A stretch of DNA of 64,000 nucleotides from Parastagonospora avenae f. sp. tritici 18332-5 (taxonomy: Eukaryota; Ascomycota; Dothideomycetes; Pleosporales; Phaeosphaeriaceae), in NCBI GenBank assembly GCA_022559985.1, contig JAFJTR010000012.1, positions 1-64,000 of the forward strand, in the 5' to 3' direction. The notes beneath the pieces are model-generated. The model saw only the letters and a list, made by a program, of their open reading frames with translations, made no database searches and was not told the DNA's origin. The position numbers and the translations under genes were made by a program. Position 1 is the first letter of the stretch. Each line of letters opens with the position of its first letter. This document shows positions 48,502 to 61,200 of the stretch, one piece after another.

Positions 48502-50483
48502 GTTTATTTTAATGAGGATTGAAGTTGGATAATCTTAGAAGGTCGCTGAAGGTGGTTGTGTAGAATACGAGACGCAACCAGGTGTTTATATACTTCACCG
48601 TCCTGATTCAGTAGCCTCGAGGCGCCGTTGCTCCCATATTGCAATGCCTAAAACGATGGATCACATACTGAGAACTCACCGTTGATTGGGTCATGCATGA
48701 CCTCGAGATGAAACCAACGTCACTGTGCTGGCGCCATAGGTAGCCATGCCGGCAAAGGAGCCGGATCTCGAGTAGCCCTTGGTGCAAGCTTTACCGGTGG
48801 ATGCAAATTACATGGCGTCCGGAAACGAGGCTGTGACCAAAGGAACGATGTTGGTGGGTACCCGAGGATTCTGGTAGGGCATGCAATATCGCAAAGTAAA
48901 ATGTTTACCTTTGCCGAGTATCGTTTCGGGGTGGAGAGAGTCCTTGACCAATGGTTTTACAGCTACCCATGCACGACAAGGTGGCAGGTGGTCGTGAGTC
49001 TTGGAGAAATTGGTTTTGGCGAATAGTGGGACATGTCACGCCTCGACTAGATTAATATGTGGGGTAATATCGCAAATTGAATGAACGTCGACTAGAGCGG
49101 AGCACTGAGTCGTAGAAACAGAATGGAAGACGGAGTACCGCCCATCTATACCTGATTTGAATAGTGGCCGTCGCCTAGGAGCTCTTGAGACATGGCGAGA
49201 GTTCGATGCCAACCTAGAATCGATGATTTTAGGTTATTAGCGTACGGGAAGCAGGACCGGGTTTTCGACATATTGCATCCAAGCGCCTCGTGGCAAACGG
49301 CAAGTGAGACGAGATGCAAAACTGGTCCGGAAGAAAGAGGTTGTGGTCGTGATTGTGTAACCATCGAGGCCCACCTGGAGAGATTTGAGGGTTTCAAAAC
49401 ATTGTCTGGCGGTGGTACCACAGTGCAGTCATGCACCGAAGGAGCTTTGCATCTCGTTTTTCTACACAGTTGGGCAATTTTAGCTTTGACAGTTCATGTT
49501 TCCGGTGTCTCTTGCATGTGTCGTTGAACACAAGTGTATTTGAGGCGCGAATGCGGTCGAGGATGTTGCGCTACTACAGATTGTGAAATACGACGAAAAA
49601 TGTACGAGAGTGTCCGGTAGCACTGGAACGATACATAGAAACCCGACGCTTTGAATGCGATTGTAAGGCCATGTGTATAGCTTCAGGCTGTTGAAAGGGC
49701 TGTTATTTGTTGCAACCTAGTTGTCTTCAGTCGTAGTTGATTGCGCGCGGTACCTGCATCGGAGCGTCACCTGCTGTTGACACTATGCGTATCTGCGTAG
49801 GCGGCCACTGATTCATGTGAAAAGCCCTGAGCATACCATAAAACTTCTTGAGTGGTGGTCGTTGACCCCGTGAGGCAAAGAGGTAGCACGTGTGCCCTGG
49901 GTATGGAAAAGACACGGATGCGCAACTGGACTCACGTCGAGCGAGGTACAGAAAATGTTCTAGGAGCGCATGGCCAAGACAGGACGTTCAGAATAACCTC
50001 AAAAAGCCAAGGCCATGGTTTTGAACTTTGTTGAAGCTGTCAGACGGCCCTTTCTTCGGTGACGGGAAGGCGCCGAGTGGCATTGCGCTTCCGGCAGTCG
50101 GCGGCAAATGGCAACGTCGTACAAACACTCCAAACATCTTCCGGAAACCTTGGAAGCGGGGTACCGTCCCGTGACTTCACCAACAACACAAACCCTCACG
50201 GTTGTAAGCTTCCGCTAGGACACAAGTAGTAGGTCCTCGCGATGGCCACATCGGTAGGTCCTTGCGATTGTTGCACAAGGAGCATGTCCTTGGGGTGGGC
50301 CACACAGAGCGGAGATAGCGTCCCACTTTCTTATCAGAGCGGCAGACCGTTGGACCATCCTCGAATCCAGATTAGGTAACTAATGTGAGATCTTAGAGGG
50401 ACTATAAATCATTCTGAGGAGCTACGCTTCTACCTCGAAGTCTTTCGAAGTTATAATTTTAGCACTTCGCGAACTTCGTGAAC
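48502..50483. promoter_or_regulatory. 2-kb divergent promoter, LPMO / amine oxidase
   Basis: No gene is supported. Upstream of the amine oxidase are AGATAG at 50313-50318 and TTATCA at 50331-50336 (TGATAA on the other strand), two HGATAR-type sites facing opposite ways 12 bases apart, and TATAAA at 50403-50408. The rest has short frames without domains. Confidence 0.5.
48585..48592 (-). promoter_or_regulatory. TATA box of the LPMO gene
   Basis: TATATAAA read on the minus strand, about 85 bases before the start codon, a normal spacing for a fungal TATA element. Confidence 0.6.
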
Positions 50484-52772
50484 ATGTCGACAGAATTTGC
50501 TAACAACGCCACGCCGCGTCTCGCGAAAAATTTACCTGCGCATCCTCTTGCTCCTCTTTCGGCGGCAGAACTTCAGTCAGCGGCCTCGGTCATCAGGGCT
50601 TCGTGGCCTGCGCATACGGACCTGCACTTCAAAGCTGTGACTTTGGAGGAGCCGCCAAAGGCAGAGGTTTTGACATATCTTGAGGCAGAACATGGCAACA
50701 AATCCCTCCCCTCAGTCTCGAGGAAGGCTTTCGTAAACTACTACATCAGGAACACAGTATGCCAACGCGGTACCGAATGCTCAAAATTTCCTTGCTGATG
50801 TCATCCCAGAGTAAGTTTCACGAGGCCATTGTCGACTTGACATCTGGTCGCGTTGAACGCAATGTCCTTTTGGGACCCTTCGTTCACGCCAATGGAGATG
50901 GTGAGGAGATTGTCGCCATTGAGAAGATCGCTCTCGCAGACGAGAAGGTCAAAGCCGAGATTGCCAGATTGGAATTGCCCGAAGGCACAGTCGTAATCAG
51001 CGACCCATGGATTTACGGATCCGATGGCATTGGTGATGAGGAACGTTTGTACCAGTGCTTCCTCTACCTCCGAGACCCGAACAACTCCTCTGAAGCAGAC
51101 TCATGCCACTATGCAATGCCTGTGCCAATCTCGCCCGTTGTCAGCACGGCAACCATGAAGGTCATTCGAGTGGACATTTTGCCAACGGGGGCCGACAATA
51201 CCATCAAACCAATCGAGAAATACAAGATCCAGCCGCCTAATGAGTACATCCCAGAAGCACAAACACTCAGGACAGATCTGAAGCCTCTCAATGTTATCCA
51301 GCCTGAAGGAGCCAGTTTCAAGGTCCAACAGGAAGGCACATCTAGCGTCTTGTCGTGGCAGAAATGGGACTTTAGGGTTGGCTTCAACCAGCGTGAGGGT
51401 ATGGTACTTTACGATGTGCGATATGACAACCGGCCACTGTTCTACCGACTAAGTTTGAGCGACATGAACATCCCATATGCCGATCCTCGTCAGCCATACT
51501 GTAGGAAGAGCGCATTCGATGTTCGTGGACCCTTGCCCCCATCTCTGATAGTGTAAGGTGGCTGACTGAATATTAGCTTGGCGACGCTGGAGCAGGTATC
51601 ATGGCGAATGACCTTAAGTTGGGGTGCGATTGCTTAGGCTCGATCTACTACCTCAGTGCTGTCCTCTCGGACGATAAGGGTGAGTTTTTTGGTGAGTTTC
51701 ATGTGGCACACTGCTAATGCAGGCGGCAGGCGGTGTTCTCAACATGCCCAACGTCGTTTGCATACACGAGCAAGACGCTGGTATTGGCTGGAAACACACC
51801 AACTACCGTACTGGCCGAGCAGCAGTTGTTCGGTCACGAGAGCTCGTCCTTCAGTCGATCATCACAGTTTCCAACTACGAATACATCCTGGCTTTCGTAT
51901 TCAACCAAGCGGGAGAGGTCACATACGAGATCCGTGCAACTGGCATTCTCAGCACTCAGCCGATAGATGAGGGCATCGAAGTACCCTGGGGTACAATCGT
52001 ACATCCTGGTGTACTTGCAGTGCACCACCAGCACATCTTCAGTTTGCGTGTCGATCCCATGATCGACGGCTACGACAACCGCCTGGTTTATGACGAAGCT
52101 TTTCCGATGGAACGATCGGAGCTTAACCCTCATGGAACAGGATACTACGTCAAAGAGACAATTATTGATCAGTCTGGCGGCTACGATACAGGTTGGTTGT
52201 GACCCGCTACAATATTTAGCATATGCTGACCATCGCTGAAAGCTTATGAAAACAACCGCACCTTCAAGATCCAAAATCCAAGCGTAAAAAACCCGATTAA
52301 TGGTAAACCAGTCGCATACAAGATCCAGGCGCCGCCATTTCAGAAGATCCTGTCGGACAAGGACAGCTTCAACTACAAGCGCGCCGAGTTCTCAGACCAC
52401 AATGTATACGTCGTGAAGCACCGAGACGGCGAGCTATATGCAGGAGGCCTATACACAAACCAATCACGAGGAGGCACAGGAGTTCGATCATGGGCAGGGA
52501 GGAACGAGAACGTCAAGGATACCGACTTTGTTCTCTACATTCAAGCGGGCATCAATCACGTTCCCAGGATCGAAGACTTCCCGGTCATGCCGTGTGAGAT
52601 TTTGAAGATCCATATGAAGCCGGTGAACTTCTTCGACAAGAACCCTGCGTTGGATGTACCGCCGAGCGACCAGGCCTTCAACAAAAGCACATTGCTCAGT
52701 GAGCAACATAAGCAGCCGAGTGTAACTGCGACTGTTGGTGAGGATGGGACTTGTTGCGCGCCGAAATTGTAG
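50484..52772 (+). CDS. Copper amine oxidase (primary amine oxidase)
   Basis: Oxidises primary amines to aldehydes, ammonia and hydrogen peroxide with copper and a self-made topaquinone. Five exons: 50484-50756, 50810-51520, 51577-51679, 51730-52191 and 52243-52772, total 692 residues, the normal size. The cofactor tyrosine lies in SNYEYIL near residue 412. The catalytic-base aspartate lies in the AFDLGDAGAG motif, formed at the exon 2/3 junction. Copper ligands are the HQH pair near 462 and 464 and a later histidine in NHVPRIEDFP. There is no signal peptide, so it is intracellular. The last three residues PKL resemble a weak peroxisomal PTS1, and fungal relatives are often peroxisomal. The intron 51680-51729 has two close AG acceptors; the second keeps frame. 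Paired GATA sites upstream suggest nitrogen control. Confidence 0.95.
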
Positions 52773-52854
52773 GACAGCGAATACTTGAGCTGTACCAGTA
52801 GCGAGGAATGAAACCCAATGCCAAAGCACAAATCAATTACTATTGAGTAGCGCA

Positions 52855-52860
52855 AATAAA
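52855..52860 (+). terminator. AATAAA polyadenylation-type signal
   Basis: AATAAA lies 83 bases after the amine oxidase stop codon, a plausible efficiency element for 3'-end formation. Confidence 0.4.
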
Positions 52861-53092
52861 TTCAACTGTTTAGTCAAAACGTACGATTCCAGAGTGAGAC
52901 TCTGTACCTAACGATCAGTACCCACGTGATGCCGTGGGTGACGCGCCAAGCTTTATCGCGTGCCCTGGTCCGTGTCCATTGTTACTTGCGACCTCCAAGC
53001 TTCAAAGAACATTCCGCTGGCATCTCACCACCGCTCATTCACGACTTTCACTTTTCTCATTCCACAGCAGTGACACTGCATCGGCCGTCGAC

Positions 53093-54105
53093 ATGGCACC
53101 TAACGATAAAGCGGGCCGCGTTGTATTCATCGGAAATATTCCTTATGGTAGGTGAGCTTGTTTACAACAAAGTCGCACAACTAACCAGCAATCGCAGGCG
53201 GCACGGAAGAACTCATCATTGAGACACTTGGTCGCGTAGGTCAGGTCAACAACTTCCGCTTAGTCTACGACAAGGAGACGGGGCGCCCGAAGGGCTTTGG
53301 CTTCGCAGAGTTCGCCGACGCTGACGCAGCAGCCTCCGCCGTGCGCAACCTCAACGACCACGAGATCATGGGCAGGAAATTGCGAGTTGACTGGTCCAAC
53401 GACAACGGCGCAGGCGATAACGCGCCCTCGAACCAGCCTCAGAACCCGCCCCAGAATCAAGGCGCATACCCGCCGATGAACGGACAGGCGCCTGAGCCAG
53501 TGCAAGCTCCTCCGTCGAGCGCATTGCCCCCTCTGCCTCCAGGCGTTGACCTACCACCGAACCTGACGTGTCCCGATGCCATCTCGCGCACGCTCTCCAC
53601 TCTGCCCACACCACAACTGCTGGACATTCTCTCCCAGATGAAGGGTCTTGTCATGACAGACCCGGTCAAGGCCACAGAGCTTCTACGACAAGCGCCGCAG
53701 CTCGCATACGCCATATTCCAGTCGCTCCTTCTGCTCGAACTCGTAGACCCGCGGACGCTTGGGTCGCTTGTTGAGACAGCCACCGCAGCTCCAGCCCCAG
53801 CCCCAGCCGCACAACCTCCGCCGATGCAGCAACAGGCACCACCCGTTGCTCGACCGCCCGTCAACTACGCTGCTCCTTACCCACAGCAAGTTCCTACTCC
53901 ACAGCCGCCAACACATGTGCCGCAGCCATATGCTCAGCCTCCGCCTGTACAACCACCACCACAGGCGCAGCCGGCCATGGAACAACAGGCCATGTTTGCC
54001 CAGATCCTCGCTCTCACAAATGAACAGATCGCTGCCTTACCCCCGGATCACCGCAACCAGATTCTGCAGATTCGCAACACGCTTCTGTCTGGAGGCCGGC
54101 CTTAG
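53093..54105 (+). CDS. RNA15: Cleavage stimulation factor CstF-64 (Rna15-like)
   Basis: A nuclear RNA-binding subunit of the 3'-end processing machinery (yeast CF IA) that contacts sequences near the poly(A) site. Two exons, 53093-53147 and 53198-54105, total 320 residues. An N-terminal RRM spans residues 8-85, with RNP2 VVFIGNIPY and RNP1 KGFGFAEF. A hinge domain follows, about 130-205, beginning ISRTLSTLPTPQLLDILSQM, which in homologues binds Rna14. A Pro/Gln/Ala-rich linker leads to the C-terminal three-helix domain, 285-320, with QILALTNEQIAALPPDHRNQILQI. The only intron lies at the end of RNP2. Two overlapping GT sites follow the TATG; only the first keeps frame. The gene looks complete. 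CFT2, a partner in the same process, lies 21 kb away. Confidence 0.95.
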
Positions 54106-54129
54106 CTAGGTCCTCGAGGTCTGGATGAC

Positions 54130-54489
54130 ATGCTAAACAACTTGCATGTCATCGTCAGGACGAAGGAATTTATCAGATCCGGCGAGATATTACTGCGGAG
54201 CGTATTCGCTCGTAGTCGACAGCCTCCATACTTCATATGTCAAGAGACGACGAAGCTGATATTGCGGGCCCTGAAGTTCGAGAAGCGCACGCACAGGATA
54301 CATTATTTGCACCAGGCTTTGTTGGCCGCGGACTTGATTGGGACAGACGAGTACCCTGATGCCCAGAGAATCACGGACGACTCATCGAGTGTGGAGTCCG
54401 ATGGCAGCTATGAAGATTCGGATGACGGCGGCTATCGATCTCATGATAGGCACTTTTCAAGGGTCCATCCCTGTAGGAATGTTAGGTAA
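54130..54489 (+). CDS. Possible small hypothetical protein
   Basis: An open frame of 119 residues beginning 24 bases after the RNA15 stop. The first 75 residues are mixed helical-looking sequence (EILLRSVFARS, KLILRALKFEKR) and the end is acidic and Ser-rich (TDDSSSVESDGSYEDSDDGG). No family is recognised. Its place directly inside what should be the RNA15 3' untranslated region, on the same strand and without its own promoter space, counts against it. It may be chance. Confidence 0.25.
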   Translation: MLNNLHVIVRTKEFIRSGEILLRSVFARSRQPPYFICQETTKLILRALKFEKRTHRIHYLHQALLAADLIGTDEYPDAQRITDDSSSVESDGSYEDSDDGGYRSHDRHFSRVHPCRNVR

Positions 54490-55200
54490 GGGTTGTGGAG
54501 TGGAATGCTTCCAACGATCCATATAACCCAGTTTTTGCCACGCATGGCACTGCTCAAAATATACCATTAATTCTGTCAAACTTTTTATTCCATTACAAGA
54601 ATGCCGTGAAGCATCTAAGGTCGGGTTCACCCGCAAATCTTTGACTGGGATCCTGGACCCTGAATGGCCCCAGGAAGCCCCAGAAATACTGGGACGTGTT
54701 ACAATCAGCCTTTGTGAGCATCTCGACGACCACAAAACTCAAGGCAGATAACGCGGACATGGTCGCAAAAACCGACGTGCAGCTCGACAAGGATGACAAA
54801 CGCGAAGATCGTCGGAGGCACCTCGGTGATTGGCCCAGCCTCCAGCTGGCGTGGGACTTAGCCCCCTGTCGATGAGCTGTTGTTGCGTCGCTTGTTTGGA
54901 CGAGACGGAAAGTCAGCTACCTTCACCACACCAACGCTCTTGATACGGCCGGTGAGAGGGCTTGCGTCTGCTGGCGTCTTTTTGCATTGCGCGCATACTT
55001 TCCTTGCTACACTGCATCACACTACTGTACATTTAATCCACTACGACATGACGAAGTGACGATTCCATCTAACTTGGCATCGTCTGCAGCGATCTACCCA
55101 GCACATCCACGCTCAGAACCCAACTCATTTGCGCCCATCGCAGTGCCAGCTATACACCTAATACCTCCGCCCCCTCGTCCACCCCAATCAATCGAGCACC
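54490..55200. other. Intergenic, promoter of the giant gene
   Basis: No supported gene. The final 200 bases are C-rich (CCTCCGCCCCCTCGTCCACC near 55165-55184) up to the ATG at 55201, typical of a fungal leader. A minus-strand frame at 54593-54799 has no domain. Confidence 0.5.
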
Positions 55201-58200
55201 ATGTGGAGCAGATTTACGGGCAAGAGCGACAGCGGCTCGTCCGCCCCAAAAGATAGAGACGAAGAAAGTCGCCGCCAACGGACTAGCGACTCCACGCGTT
55301 CCAAGCGCGACAGAGATGCCGACACGAGATCTGTCGTCTCATCCACATCCACCCGAAAGCCGTCCCGTCGTGAACCTGCGCCTTCCTCGATTGCATCCTT
55401 CGCGACTGCCTTCGACGACATGCCAAGAGCCCGAGGAAGCGACGACCTGTACGACGACCCGCGAGATGAGCGCTACTCGTACAGGCGCGAGGACCGGCCC
55501 TCAAGCTATGCCGAGTCATCGGCATCAACAATGAAACGCGAACGATCGCGCAGCCGAGAGCGCGACGACAAGGACAAGAACAAGAAAAAGAGCAAAGACA
55601 AGGACGTAAAAGGCTGGAAGCGACCATCCACGCGTTCGTCCCGCTCAGGAAGCTTGTCGCAGGTGGGCGGCTACAAGAGCGACATTGTCGAGAGCCCCAA
55701 GCAACCCACGCGAAGCTTCAGCGGCCAGATTGGGAGCGAGGGCTTCTCGCAGTTCCCAGGCCAGGCAGGTGCGCCCCTCATGTCGGGCGCACTGCCAGCA
55801 CCAAGTCCACCCTCACACTCGGGCATTGATAGCCACGTGCAGGCCCAATTCCCTGGACAATATCCTGCCCAGTTCACCTCCAGTGCTCTGCCTGGTGGCA
55901 ATCAGTTTGGCGCGGCTGCCGACTACTACAAGGACAATGGCCAGAGTGTTCATCAACAGCCAGGAGTGAGACCACAGCCGCCGTCAGTCATCATCGGCCA
56001 AGACACACCACATCTCACCTCCGCCGCTGCGCAGCCCAATCCCGTTGCTGATACCGGATCTGGTGCTGCTGCAGACTTCTACGGTGGCAGCACGATCAAG
56101 CCTTCGTCGAAGCCACCTCGACCATCTTCAATGCCAGGCGCCTTCTTCGAGGAAGACTCTGCACCCGCGAAACCACCCCGACCCTCGTCCAAGCCGCAGA
56201 AGCCAGCGAAGCCCTCCAAATTTGGCTCTGCTGCGACTCTGGCTAGTGGAGCAGCTTTGGGATATGCAATAGGCAACGGCTCATCCAACAACCACCACTC
56301 TACTGCCTATAGCACCTCTTCCAGCAACTACCAATCGACTTCCTACACAAATGCCAACTCGGGCTATTCCGCCTCCATATATAATCAGAGTGTGAAACCT
56401 TCAAGCTCGACCACTGGCGGGAGCAGCCACATCCCCACCTATTCTCAAGCCATGGAGGGAATGCCTCCCCCGAAACCTCCTCGTCCCGGCAAGCCCGAGA
56501 AGCACTCGTCGAGTAGCAACGCGGGACTTTATGCCACTGCAGGAGCCGCTGGGCTTGCAGCATATGGTCTTCACCAACACAACTCGCACTCAGGCTCGCA
56601 CGCTCACTCGCATGCTCACTCACCCGACCATTTGCACAACCATTCCACCTCGATCCCCGGTGCCTTCCCAGGCAGTAACTACAACAATGGCACACACTCT
56701 TCATCTGCCCACTACGCTAACGGCGACATGGCGCAGCAACATCAACACACTGGGCCTGTCTCCCGCTTCGTTGATTGGTGGAAAGATTATGAAGACGTCC
56801 AGAAGATGGAGGAATACACCGAGTACATCGGTGTATGCAAGTACTGTTTTGATCCGCGGTCTTCTGTCTTGGACGCACCTCGCAAGCATCACTACGGACG
56901 CCGGCGATCTAGCGAAAACATGCGGCGATCTGGCGAATACACGCGACCTTCCGGCGGTATCGAAAAGCAGTCTCGATACTCCCTGAAGGAGAAGAAATCG
57001 TACAGCTCCTTCTCCTCCGGAGACGAGAGACGGAAGAAGACAAACAGCAATGCTGCTGGATGGGTCGCAGCGGGGCTGGGAGGCATCGGTCTGGCCAAGG
57101 CAGGCAAAGCCGTACTCGGCTCGCGCCGCGATGATTTCGATGACACCTACAGCATCAAATCTGGTCGAGACAATCGTTCAAGGGTATCTGGCCTATCTGG
57201 CCGTAGTCGAAGCCGTTCTCGCAACCGCAAAGATTACAGCTATGGTGGATCTGAAATTCGCCGCCGCAGTCGCTCCCGCGATCGAATGTCGCAAATGTCT
57301 GTAGGTGTGACCAGCGACAAGAAAGACTACAAAATTGGTCGCCAACACTCGCGTTCTCGCTCACGATCACGAGACCGCAAATCTGGTTTCGGTACAGCAC
57401 TCGGCGTGGGTTTGGCAGGCGCTGCGCTAGGTGCTGCCGTCAACAAAAGCCGGAGGAGTCGTAGTCGGTCCAAGTCACCGAGAAAGGCTATCACTTATCA
57501 TCGGCGAGACAGTAGTGATGATGAGCGTCGACGAAGGTCACAACAGCTGCGGCGCAAAGCTTCGCGAAGCTCGACCTCTGGCGCCTCCGTCATTGATATT
57601 TCGCAGAATCAGTCCACACAAGGTGGCTTCCTGGGTGGTTTCTTCACCGCTCCTCCACCAAAGATCAAGCGGAAGAAGTCCATAACTGCATCGCGCAAGA
57701 AAAAGTCTAAGGGCTTCTTCAATTTTAGTAACGTGTCTTCGTCTTCATCTGATTCTGAGATGGCTTTTGGTACGGGCTACGTACAGAGAAAACGACGATC
57801 GTCACCGAAAAGACGTCCGTCGCGTCCGTCATCACCAAAGAGACGCCCGTCATCTCCCAAACGACGCAACTCAGAAGAACGTCTCAAGGCCACACTAGCA
57901 GGCTTAGGTGCGACTGCTGCGGCAATCGCGGCGGCCAAGGCTCGCCGACGCAATCAGGGCGATGTTGTGGCGGTCAAGGAGCACAGGCTTTCGCGGAAGA
58001 GTAGCGATCGACTTAGACCAGCCTCCCGTTATGGAGATGATGAGTGGGAGGATCTGCCTGACGACGATACCTCTGACTCCTCCGACAACGCTGGGTTGGT
58101 CTATGGCGATTACGATTGGCGAAAGGGCAAGAGTCAGGAATCGCTTGCCTCGAACGTCTCAGGTACGAACAAGTGGAGCTGGCGATGGGGTTTCGGTGGG

Positions 58201-61200
58201 CAGAAGAAGAGACGATCCTCTGAGAATCTCTACGATAGCATCGCCAACACCTCCTTCATCGGCCCTGCTACAGCGGGCGCTGCGGGCGCCATCAATGGAG
58301 CAGCCATCGGAACGAAATTGGGTCGCCATGACAGTGAATCAAGTAGCGCGTACACTCTACAGACGGTATATCCTGTCGCTTCCAACGACCCAACAACTTT
58401 CGATGCCAGACGCATAAGCTCCGTTCCAACACCCCAGCCTATGATCACATCTGGTCCTGGTGCTATTAGCATACAACAACCTCAACCAATGCATCAGGTC
58501 CCAGGGACAATGTACTCTACACAGGCGCCATCTCAATCTGGCTATTCTGCTCCGGTCGGGCCACCCGTCTTCTCGCAGGCGCCAGGTCTAGGTCCCTTCC
58601 CGACACAGCACCAGTCACAGAACATCACCATTCAGGCTGCCCAGCCATCTGCGCATCCTCCTCTCCCTCGCCGCGCCAACTCGTCGCCTATTCAAACCTC
58701 CTCCTGGAAGCAGAACGCAGCCATTGCTGGAATAGCTGCGGCAGCTGGAGGCGCTGCGATTGCTGCTGCGAAGAGTCACGATCGTCGAACCAGCTCCCCG
58801 AGTAATGTTCGATTTAGTCTGACCAGGGAGCAGGCTGATAAGGCTGAACGCGAACATCGCGAAGAGCAAGACCGTCGCGATGAGGACGACCGCCGCCATC
58901 GTGAACAGCTGAGGCTTGAAGAAGAAGCTCGTAGAGATGAGGAAGATCGCCGCCGTCGTGAGCAGCAGGCGCGAGATGATGAAATCCGCCGCGCGGAGGA
59001 AATTCGTCGAGAACAGCTTCATCAAGATGAAGTGGCGCATCGGGAAGAAGAGCGTCGCCGGTCTGAATTGCTCCGTCAGCAGGAAGAAGCGCGCAGCTAC
59101 ATGGAGGCTGAGCGTCTTGCTAGAATAGAAACTGAGCGCCTCGCTGACGAACGACGTCGCCAGCAGGACGAGATGCGAGCACGGGAAGCTCGTGAAGCTC
59201 GCGAGTTAGATGAGCAAAATCGCCGTCAACGTGAAAATCGCGCAGAAGCTCTACGCATAGCTGATCGTGAGGCTGAAGCCGAACGCATTCGAAACGAGCG
59301 CCGCGAACCCGATCGCGTTGAAGTTTCAAGGCGCAATACTGGAGCCCGAGACCAGGCCGAGTTCGATCGCATTGAGGCTTCAAGGCGCAACGTCGAAGCT
59401 CTCGACCAGGCCGAGTTCGATCGCCTTGAACGTGAGGCCCAGGAGTACTCCAGCCGAAACCGTCCTGACAGAGACCTACGGAAGCTTGAACAACAAAGGA
59501 CTGGAAGCTCTGTGAGCTCCGTGGCCACCGATGTTCGCCGCAAGGAAAAGGAGCTTGAAGAGCGAGAACGCGAGGTGATGCAACATGACGCACGCAAGTC
59601 TACTGTTGCAAGCGCAGTTGCAGCTGGTGCAGCCGCGGCCATCACGAGCGCGGCGATCTCTTCATACAAGGACAAGGGCAAGGAGAATGCTAAGGAAAAG
59701 GCCAAAGAGAAGGAGAAAGACAAGAACCGCGAACGTGAGCGGGAGCGAGGACGTCGTCGTGACTCTTCTTCAACGGTGCAGACTGTCGTGCCAAACAGCG
59801 TCAAGACTTACGAGCCATCAAGAATCAGCACAGTTGAGCCTAGCAAGACAATGCCAGTTGCTCCTAGCAGCGTTATGACTTACAAGCCGAGCAATCTTGA
59901 ACAGGACTATGCTGATGAAGATATCTACGACCCCAATCTTTTCAAGAAGGAGTCCGCGAGAGACGTGCTTAGAGACTGGGAAGAGAGGTACAATGGGCCC
60001 CAAGTGAGCCAAGCCGAGTTCTTTGCACCCAAAGAGCTACTGCAAAACGACAACCTACCCAAGGTCCGCCCAATCGACCCTAATGAGGGTGCTACCAATT
60101 TCACCATAGTGGAAGCCCACGATGAACCAGCCACCAAGTCTTCGATAACGCCTCCTTATCCGACGCCATATTCTTTCGTCGCTACGCGAGATGGGAAGCC
60201 TGCCCAGCAACAACCATGGGCTGTGCCTGCTTTCAACCTAATTATGCCTACTCCTCCAGGAAGCAGAGCGCCCTCCGTTCGAGGTCCTCCATCACCTGCC
60301 GTTGAACCTGTGCCGATGCCGACCCCCAGGCGTGTGACGATGCCAGATGACGCGAACAAGGCCAGGTCGAGGGTAAGCTGGGGCGAGAACCAGTTCCACC
60401 ATTTCGAAGTTCCAACTCCAGACTCATTTCGGGAGCAATTCGTCTCTGACGGTGATATGAACGCTCGCGATAAGCAACAGGCACGCGAGACCGCAACCGT
60501 GGCGCAGGTCTCCCCAAAGGCTGACCAGACAACCACTACGTATCAAGCTTATAGTCCAGAGCAAGCATCCAAGGTTACTCAGCCACCTGAGATTGCACCG
60601 AGCACACAGTATATCCGAGATGAGAAAGAGTCCGATTGGGACAACATAGTCGATGCTTCGTCAAAGAAGAGCAAAAAGAAGGAGTCGAAGAAGGCTAAAG
60701 CCGCGGCAGCCGCATTCGCATCTGGCGTTGCCGCAATGTCCGCGGGTGACTGGGACAATCGGAAACGCGATGTAGCGTCCGTGATCAGCAACCCATTCTC
60801 AGACGTCAACGCTGCGGCTTCTACCATTGCCCCCTCCACCATTGCTCCATCAGCTGTCTCCTCAATCCGTTCTTTAAGCAGTGTCTACCAGTCGCCTGCC
60901 TACGATACTGCCTCCGATCTTGACCTGCGCAAAGTCCCATCCAAGTCCACAAATAGCCCAGGCTTTGTTGAGGGTGGAGTCACAACCAAGGCCGCCCCCA
61001 TGCATGTCCCTGGAAGTTTTGACGAGGTGGCGGATGCTAACGATGCTCGCGACAAGCACGTCGAGGAGGATTGGGACTCATCGAGCAAGAAGAGCAAGAA
61101 GGACAAGAAGAAATCTAAGAGTACTGACAACATTGTAGTAGCACAGAACACCCCGAAACGAGTCGAGCCGGAGCCCACCCCGGCACGTGAGCCAGCCAAA

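Noticed and set aside
50341..50380. Sequence CTCGAATCC resembling a tRNA B box
   Set aside because: No A box at the right distance and no cloverleaf could be drawn; no tRNA or rRNA was found in the window.
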